This document shows, piece after piece, positions 24,201-33,200 of a stretch of DNA of 64,000 nucleotides. Source of the stretch: Artemia franciscana (taxonomy: Eukaryota; Arthropoda; Branchiopoda; Anostraca; Artemiidae); NCBI RefSeq assembly GCF_032884065.1, contig NC_088871.1:16736472-16800471 (forward strand), in the 5' to 3' direction. A program made the translations under genes and the position numbers. The notes beneath the pieces are model-generated. The model was given only the letters and a program-made list of their open reading frames with translations, did no database searches and was not told the DNA's origin. Positions within the stretch are counted from its first letter, which is position 1; each line of letters begins with the position of its first letter.

Positions 24201-27200
24201 GCAAAAGTCTTCTATAACAACTAAAGTGTAGTTATAAATTTCTGGTGTAAAATCAAAAGTCATGTCTGACGTCTCTAACTGTTTTCGATGAAGTATATCT
24301 TCGGACATTTTTGACTTATATTTTTCCCATAAATCTGTAGGAGCTGATGGAGAGCAAGTTGTTAAAATGATGCCAAACAATGCACGAATTTGACTTGGGG
24401 TTGACGTTTCGCACGCGTCATTGATGCAGTTATCCCAGTGTTGGTCATTCTCCAATAAATTCAGAGCTTGGCATGCACTACGGTAAGTGTCATGTATAGT
24501 ACCATTTACAGTCCTCAAATACTCAAAGGATGTCGGACCGGGTACATTCACCAAAAGCAGGCGTAGAAAGAAGCATTCATGTTGATTGGGGTGAACGGTG
24601 TAGAGTCTTCCTATCGTAGTATCTTTGAAGATGGTAGGTTGGCCGTCGACTGACTTACCCTGTTTTCGACGTTCAAATACTTTATTTTTAGTATTCCACG
24701 TGTAATACGAAGGCACTTCAGTATACAGCAGTTTTTTCGCAAAAGAATCATTTTTGCAAAGCGAAAAAAAAGCTGTTAATGTTGTATCCGGTGGATTCAG
24801 GACTCTTTGTTGCACGTTGGTTTCCGTGAAATAAACACGTTGACCATTCTGTAAATGTACCGCTAAGTGAACAACAGCTGGACTACGTTCATGTATCGGA
24901 AATGAAAGAATTCGCCAAACAGCTTCATTACTGCTTATGTATCTTCCAGCCTGATATTCTACGATTTCATCGAAATCTTTGATTTCGGACTGCAAGCCAA
25001 AAACTGCCATGTCACTGCCTTTGTTGACGTATTTACATATGTATTTGATTGCCTTTACGGAGTTATAGTATTCAACGTTTATGTGTGCATTAAATGTTTT
25101 TGATAATAAAGGGGAATATGGAACAACCCACTGGTTATCTACTTCGATGGTGGTACCGTTACGCTTCTTTATTATTGCTGTTTTACCGCCATCTTCAGTA
25201 GATCTTCTTCTATATTGTGGGTAACCATCATTGCCAGTAATTGTTTTGGGTACTAAAAGTCGAGGATATTGCTTTGTGCACCTTCCTTTGGCCATGCATG
25301 GTGAATTTTCGTTCAGTGCACCGCAAGGTCCATGTATCATATTTTTTACAATAATATCATGTAACCCCTTATCGACATTTTTATCAGGTATTTCAGCGGA
25401 AATCACATCATCAATTTCGTTTGAAGTAATTTTTTTATGTAGCCAGATTAGTATATGTGCGTGTGGCAAACCTCGTTTTTGCCATTCCACTGAGTACATC
25501 CAGCATCGCACTGACCCAAACACTTCATGTTTTACAAGGTAGTTTATCAGTGATTTCAACTTTTGCCGGAAGACACGTGCCGTAATGTCATGCCTATGAA
25601 CCGCCGATTGTCCTTGAAGTAAAAGCTGCAGTATCTCGTCCCAAGATTGATTACATGTAAATGTAATAAATAAATCTGGACGACCATAGAGACGAACATA
25701 CGCAATAGCATCTTGAGCATATTCATGCATATGACGGGGACTGCCAACATATGACGAAGGTAAAATTGTTAATCTTCCAACGTTTGTGGTATTACCGTCA
25801 TTTATAACTGCATCTCGCAAATGAATGTATTGTTCAGAGCGGAGCTTGGTCTGATTCAGGCGGATATATAGCAAACGTTCTGATTCAATTTTAACATACA
25901 TATCAACCATAAATTGGTGAAACAATTCACGGCATTTTAAAATATAATTTTCTTCATCCTGCCGAATCATTAGTCTATAGGAATAATAATGCATTGCACT
26001 GCATTTCTTATTCATTTCTTTGTTAGTGGCTGGATTCATCAATTTAATATTAAAGTGATAGCCGTCGGCTCCATCCCAAAAAATGATAGGATATTGTAGG
26101 GCATCGTAGCATCGATGAGTTTCAGCAATTCTTAACAACTGAGCGTTTCGCTTATGTAGAATAATATCTCGAGGTAAAAACTGATCACCGACCATAACGA
26201 TTGCCACTTCGTCGATAGTCGGAGCATTGTATCTACGCACATGTTGGCCAGGAGGCGTTTTGTCAGCGGAAATAACAATTTTATGAGTATCAGTAGGCAT
26301 CAAATCGATGGCTGTTTTGAACAGACGCACTAACTTATTATTTTCGTGGAAAAGATGTTGCAATTGGGAAACGATTGTCCTTTCAACGTTGGGAGAAATT
26401 TCGCAACGTGCATTCAATTCAGAATTTCTATCACTGATGAAGTACAATTGTAAAAATTTATGATTCTCGCCTGAGAATGGTAGAAGGGACCCTGCTTTAT
26501 GATAAATTTGCCCTTTTACTTTGAAAGTAGACATAAATTGATCTGGATTTTCGATTTGGGCTCCAAACGACGTCATTTGGAAACATGAGTTGTATTGTCT
26601 GATTTTTGACAAAAAACGCTTAGATTCTGACGTAGTTCCAGTAAGGAAAGTCTTCAATGGCTCTGGTGGTGCAGCCAATAGAGGAAGTTTAACTTTTCCT
26701 GAGGCGCAACACATTCCCATTGTTTCACCATTGAATTTCAAGGCCTTGCAATAGGGACAAATTTTAGACATTGTCCCGATTTGAACACATCTACTCAAGC
26801 TATAATCATCGACTGGGTTGTACCTGAATGCCAGGCGATAACTTTCAGATTGCTCTGATTCCTCGGCACGCTTTCTTTTCTTACTTTCTCTATCAGCAGC
26901 AAGCCTGTTTCCCTGCTGGTCTTTTGATTCCTCGGCACGCCTTCTTTTTTCACTTTCTCTTTTAGCAGCAAGTCTGCTTCTGCGTTGCTCTGGTAGTTCC
27001 TCGGCATGCTTTCTGTTCTTTCTTTCTCTATCAGCCTCAAGCCTGTTTCCCTGCTGGTCTTTTGATTCCTCGGCACGCCTTCTTTTTTCACTTTCTCTTT
27101 TAGCAGCAAGTCTGCTTCTGCGTTGCTCTAGTAGTTCCTCGGCACGCCTTCTTTTTTCACTTTCTCTTTTAGCAGCAAGTCTGCTTTCGCGTTGCTCTGG

Positions 27201-30200
27201 TAGTTCCTCGGCACGCTTTCTTTTCTGACTTTCTCTATCAGCAGCAAGTTTTTTGGCATAGACTCTTTGAGCATCTTCATCAGTCATTATAAACTTAAGC
27301 ATTAATAGAATTCTACGCGAACATACGTCTTATATAACTTGAATGACGTCACGCCTTCAAAGCAAAAATGATGGCAACTAATTTCATGACGTCAGCCGAA
27401 ACATGACGGCGAACATATGTCTTATATAACTTGAATGACAAAGTAGAAACAATAGGGAAAATCTTTTCGAGACAGTGGAAATCAGTTCTGTGAATATTTC
27501 GGCTCTATGTCCAAGGGCCGTCTTCAGCACAATACGAGAACAAGAGAGAAAATACGTATATATAAATAAACTTACATTAAATTGTGAGAATTAAAATTAA
27601 ATAATATTTTTTTAAACTTTTTAAAAACAGCCCTAGCATCCTTACTTCAACGAAGTTCAACCAGGACTGACAAAAAGAATGAAATGAGAATATAAGCTCA
27701 TTCAACCTAAAGAGAACAAAGTGATTAAATGCAATTTCTCAGAGCCAACCTTGCTTTTTTAGCAGCCTGTCTCAAAGGCCTTTTCGTAGCAGGTTCAATA
27801 CTATTATAAATCGGTTTAGTAAAATATTTTGTTAGATCATTTTTAATTAAATTGGGGTATAAAGAATTTAGTGAGTATTCCCCTAAGTCCCTGTTCAAAG
27901 AAATATTATTATTTATTTTGAGATTAATTTCGATTGATTCTCGAGCCACCTGTTTTATCCCCAAATCCTTACTGATGAGTGAAGATTTTTCAAAAAGTAT
28001 CGTGTGGGACGGATTATTAAATATATGCCCACCTAAAGCAGAATCAAAGGAGTCGTTGGAACTATTAGAGATTAATGATTTGTTTATGTCTTTTTTATGC
28101 TGTTGTAACCGTTTTTCTAGATTCTGATGGGTCCTGCCGACATAGTATTTTCCACAATCACTTTGGCGAGTAACTGGGGTCTTATCTTTACCGGAATTCA
28201 AGAAATTAATGATTTTAAAATTATTAGTAAAGACTACGTACAGATTATTTTTTGTGCAAATATTTTTTAATTTTGTTGTGATTTTTGGGATATACGGAAG
28301 ATAGACAATATTTGAGGGCTTATCAGTAGCCTCACATTGTGAAATATCTTCTTCGATTTTACAAGAATGTCGTTTTATTCTACGGTTAATTATTTTATTG
28401 ACAAAAGGAATGGGGTATCCATTACCAAAAAGAATATCTCTGATAAAGTTTATTTCTGCATTTATATACGAATCGGAGCAAATATTCAGGGCACGATCAA
28501 TGAGGGAGGTTACAACTGCTCTTTTAACTTGTGGGGGGTGATTTGAATTAAAGTGAAGATATCTATTTTTTTGTGTTGGCTTTCGATAGATAGTAAAATC
28601 CAGTTTATCAGCATTACGAATAATTAACACATCTAAAAACGGTAGTTTATTTTCAATTTCAACTTCTAGGGTGAACTGCAAATTTCGGTCATAAGTCTTA
28701 AGATGATCTAAGAAGCCCCGAAGTTCAGCTTCCCCATAATTCCAAAGTGAAATTACGTCATCCATATAACGACTCCAATAGACGTGTTTTAAAAAATAAG
28801 GTAACACTAATAACACTAAAAAGATAAGTGAAGCTTTCCACTCAGTCAATCTTTTCATTACCCAACGTCACCTTTTCATCTTCACTTATTCCTAGCCTGA
28901 GCGACTTAGTCTTCTTAATACTAATTTTCAAACCTATTTTAGCACCCTGAACTCGTAAAACCTCAAAAAGTTCATTCATTTTTCTCATACTGTCATCTAG
29001 GATGCTTAAATCATCAGCATAGTCCAAGTCCAGGAAAGTTATTCCTCCCCATTTGATCCCATGTTTTCTCATTGACTTCCCTGTCCTCCTTAAGTCAAAA
29101 TCCATCAAAATGATCCAAATAAAGGGGGATAGAACACAACTCTGCTTAACTCCTGATTTAATACAAAACCGGCTAGTAACCTCATTTCCTACCTGAATCG
29201 CAGCAGGGTTATTCTCGTACATAGCACTAATCACTTTAATGTATTTGTTTTGGTATACCATACAAGGATAAGACCTTCACTATAGCTCTTCTATCAACAG
29301 AATCGAACGCTTGCTCATAATCTATGAAACTCAGGACTAAAGATGCTTGATAACTCAGGCACTTCTGCCTGAAAATTAGGTCGACACATCCTCAACCTTT
29401 TCTAAAAACCGCACTGTTCTTATGACTGTGTCTACAGCATCTCTAAATCTAAAAGGTATCATACTACTAAGTAATTTGTTACCTACAGAGACCAGGCTTA
29501 TGCCTCAATAACCAAACTCACTCCTATCATCTTCCTTATACAGTGATTTAATTAGGGTTTTCCTAGAATCGCTAGGCACTTCCCTTTTTCATAAAACATA
29601 TTCAGAATCTTCAGTAACTTATTTCTAACCTCAGAGCCAACATATTTAAGAAACTCATTTACCACACTAATGGCACCTGGGTCCTTACATTTTTTTTTAT
29701 CCTTTTAGTACTGTCACTAATTCTTTTTCAAAAAACAAACCTTCCTTTACATCCAAGGTATCACTGACTTTTCATTTTCCTCTACATTTTTTCCTGCAAC
29801 TCTATCTCGTTTTAGTACATTCTGAAAATGTCCTGCCCATCTCCCTTTAACACTTTCTTTATTACTAATTGTGGCTCCGTTCCTATCTTTAACTGGGGCA
29901 AGTCAAGATCGACCACCCCCTCTAAGTTTATTAACATGACAGTACAATATTTTACTATTCTACCATCTAGCTGCATCTTCCAGATCCTCAGAAATCTTAT
30001 CCACTGGGTCCATATTTGGTCCTCCTTGGTTCATATTATAATGCTTTCCCTGCTTTCTTTACATTCATGTTGTTACATGATAAATATTGGTAGGCCTACT
30101 TACTAAGGAGTGTTGAGGTGAAAAGGAAAAAAGTTTGTTCTTGAAAGAGCTACACATTTTAGTAGAGACTGAATATTTGTGTCAATAGATTCTTTCAAAC

Positions 30201-33200
30201 AAATGTACTGCAAGTATTCAACAGCTTACCAAAGTAAATTCATTCATTATACTAAATTAGGATAAGGATAAAGATCCTTGAGATGCATTACTGGCACATG
30301 GGGTGTCGAATCGAAGTTTCAGTTGCTGGACCTTTTTTACAGGTCGCCCAACCTTGCTGAGGCGAAGATTGAACCGCGGGCCCGGCGATGCCAAGCAGAG
30401 CATCAATGCACTGTGCTACAACACGGTTAGAACTATTAAGAGATCAAAAAGAAGGCTTACTTTCTTTGGACACCGGTCAACTGTTCAATGCTGACAAAAA
30501 CTGCAGTAACTGACAAATTTCTTCTTATTGTTTTCTTCAGTTCCTCCAAGTTCCCTGTACCAAACAAAAGTCTCCTTTTAAACGTCTCTAGTGGAACGAC
30601 TATCTAAAAAAAAGAATACTACATGTACTCTCAGCTTCCAGTTAACTAGGCAGCTGGCTCTCACCACACAACAACAATGTCCCGTTAATAAATTATGTAT
30701 TGCAGATGACCCTTTTACACTGACATGTTCAATTGAAAACAAATTTATCACATAGGCCATTTCGCAGCAACAACAAAGGAAAAACTATATACAAATATGT
30801 ACAGAAACAATGTAGCACATGAGGCAAACACAGTAGCAGAATACGCACCAAAACAATATTAGGCACACAGCCTTCATGGTAAATAATAGATATTCACTAG
30901 AAAAAATGCTTGCCCTTAGTAGGAGTTGAACCCATTGCCTCCCATTAACTGGAAGACAACTATGACCACTGAGTTACAATGGCTTGCTAACATATTCTTT
31001 ATTGCAAATTAAGCTTTTAATTTAACTTTGCTATCGATAACAAGAAATTTCGGAATAAATTATACACAAGAAATTTTTGGTGATAAATGGAAAAATGCAT
31101 AAAAGTATATCAAAATTTGGCATTACAGATTCAACAGGCTATGTCTAATGACCCTAAAATACACAATAAGGCCTGCAATCTTCACAATGAATTATGGAAA
31201 TTTGATGTTGAGCTACAGCAGTCACCGACAAATTTTCTAAAGCAATCAGTACTTTAATGTCATTACTGATCATATCAATAAATTAAAAATAAATATATTA
31301 AACAACAAACTTTTAACAGCTCTGAAAAACCACATTCAAACAAGAGCTAAGGGCTCATATGGTACTTGTGACGAGGCAAGAAGAGCTAAGAGCCAAGAGC
31401 TCATATCGTATGAGCTCTAACAAAATTCTAAGAATCAATAGATTGATTTAAAAGGAAAATCAGAGGCTTAATGCCAGTCAGGATTTAAAACAAGAGCTCT
31501 GAGTCACGATGTCCTTCTAAATATCAAAATTCATAAAGATCCGATCACCCACTCGTAAGTTATAAATACCTAATTTTTCCTCTCCATTTAGCCCCCCCCC
31601 AGATGGTCGAATCTGGGAAAACGACTTTATCAAGTCAATTTGTGTAGCTTCCTGACACGCCTACCGATTTTCATCGTCCTAGCACGTCCAGAAGCACCAA
31701 ACTCGCCAAATCACTGAACCCCTCCCCCCAACTCCCCCAAAGAGAGCGAATCCGGTACGGTTACGTCAATCACGTATCAGGAACATTTGCTTACTCTATC
31801 CACCAAACTTCATCCCGGTTACTCCACTCCAAGTGTTTTCCAAGATTTCCCCTTCCAACTCCCCCCAATGTCAAAAGATCTGGTCAAGATTTGAAATAAG
31901 AGCTCTGAGACATGAATTCCTTCTAAATATCAAATTTCATTAAGATCCGACCACCTATTCGTAAGATAAAAATACCCCAATTTTCATGTTTTCCAAGAAT
32001 TCCTGTTTCCCCCTCCAATACCCCCAATGTCACAGGATCTGGTCGGAATTTAAAATTAGAGCTTTAAAGCACAAAATCTTTCTAAATATCAAATTTCATT
32101 AAGATCTGGTAACCTTTTCGTAAGTTACAAATACCTCATTTTTCCAAATTACCCCTTCCCCCCCAACTCCACCAATGAGAGCAGATCCGGTCCGGTTATG
32201 TCAGTCACGTATTTTAGACAGGTTTTTATTCTTCCCATCCAGTTTCATCCTGATCTCTCCGCTTTAAGTATTTTCTAAGATTTCCAGTCCCCCCCCCCCC
32301 CCCCAATGACGCTGGATCCGGTTGAGATTAAAATAAGAGATCTGAGTTACGAGGTCCTTCTAAATATGAAGTTTCATGGAGATCCGATCACACCTTCGTA
32401 AGTTAAAAATACGTCATTTTTTCTAATTTTTCAGAGTTACCCCCCCCCCAATAGAGCGAATCCGTTCCAATTATATAAATCACGTATCTAAGACTTCTGC
32501 TTATTTTTCCCACCAAGTTACATCCCGATCCCTCCAATCTAAGCGTTTTCCATGATATTAGTTTCCCCCACCGCAAACTCCCCCCCCCAATGTCACCAGA
32601 TCCGGTCTTGATTTAAAATAAGAGCTTTGAGACACGGTATCCTTCTAAATATCAAATTTCATTGAGATCTGATCACCTGTTCGTAAGTTAAAAATACCTA
32701 ATTTTTTCTAATATTTCAGAATTACCCCCCCCCCCCCCTCCAACTACCCCAAAGAGAGCAGATCCGTTCCGGTTATGTCAATCATGTATCTAGGACTTGT
32801 GCTTATTTTTCCCACCGATCCCTCCACTCTAAGTGTTTTCCAAGATTTTAGGTTTCCCCCTCCCAACTCCCCCCCAATGTCACCAGATCTGGTCGGGATC
32901 TAAAATAACAGCTGCCATAAAAAAAGGGTTTTTAAAGTAACAAAGGGAGAACGGACAGAAAGGATTTCGATAAAAATATCGATATTCTCTTTAGATTGCA
33001 GACCTAATTGGCATATTTCTTATCTCATAGTTGGGTTCACAAAAAAAAATTGTAAGAAAAACACTCACCCCATCAACAACTTTCCACTTCGATAGGGATT
33101 CAACAAGTCCTTTAGATTCTTCTAGCATTAATTCTGGCTTTGTATTTTGTTTTTTTCCTCTTCCCCATTTTATATATGGCTGCAAAACTAGAATTTGGTG

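Larger units (their letters stand above)
21792..27420 (-). mobile_element. Helitron (rolling-circle transposon), nearly intact
   Basis: Reads on the minus strand. The 3' end is at 21792 (CTAG followed by T, the expected Helitron end). A GC-rich hairpin lies upstream (21867-21885), and other CTAG sites occur at 21844 and 21858. Coding region 27302-22683 carries a HUH replication initiator and a Pif1-type helicase, interrupted by one in-frame TGA. The 5' boundary is uncertain: a segment with gcgaacatacgtcttatata occurs twice (27318, 27411). The 3' region carries two extra partial copies of the coding end. Confidence 0.9.
20181..30460 (-). other. GTPBP6 intron 2
   Basis: 10.3 kb, the longest intron. 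It holds a foldback copy (20812-21300), a Helitron (21792-27420), a Penelope-like element (27430-28800), an RTE-like LINE fragment (28800-30085) and a tRNA-like segment (30362-30425). The stretches 20181-20700 and 21300-21790 show nothing recognised. Confidence 0.8.
30604..33068 (-). other. GTPBP6 intron 1
   Basis: 2.5 kb. Contains a tRNA-like segment (30911-30986) and a long degenerate tandem repeat (31480-32920). The parts 30604-30910 and 30990-31480 show nothing recognised. Confidence 0.75.

Noticed and set aside
25231-25542. Plus-strand open frames inside the Helitron coding region
   Set aside because: Antisense shadows of the Rep-helicase frame; no motif.
27852-28127. Plus-strand open frame opposite the Penelope-like element
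   Set aside because: Antisense shadow of the GIY-YIG part of the element.
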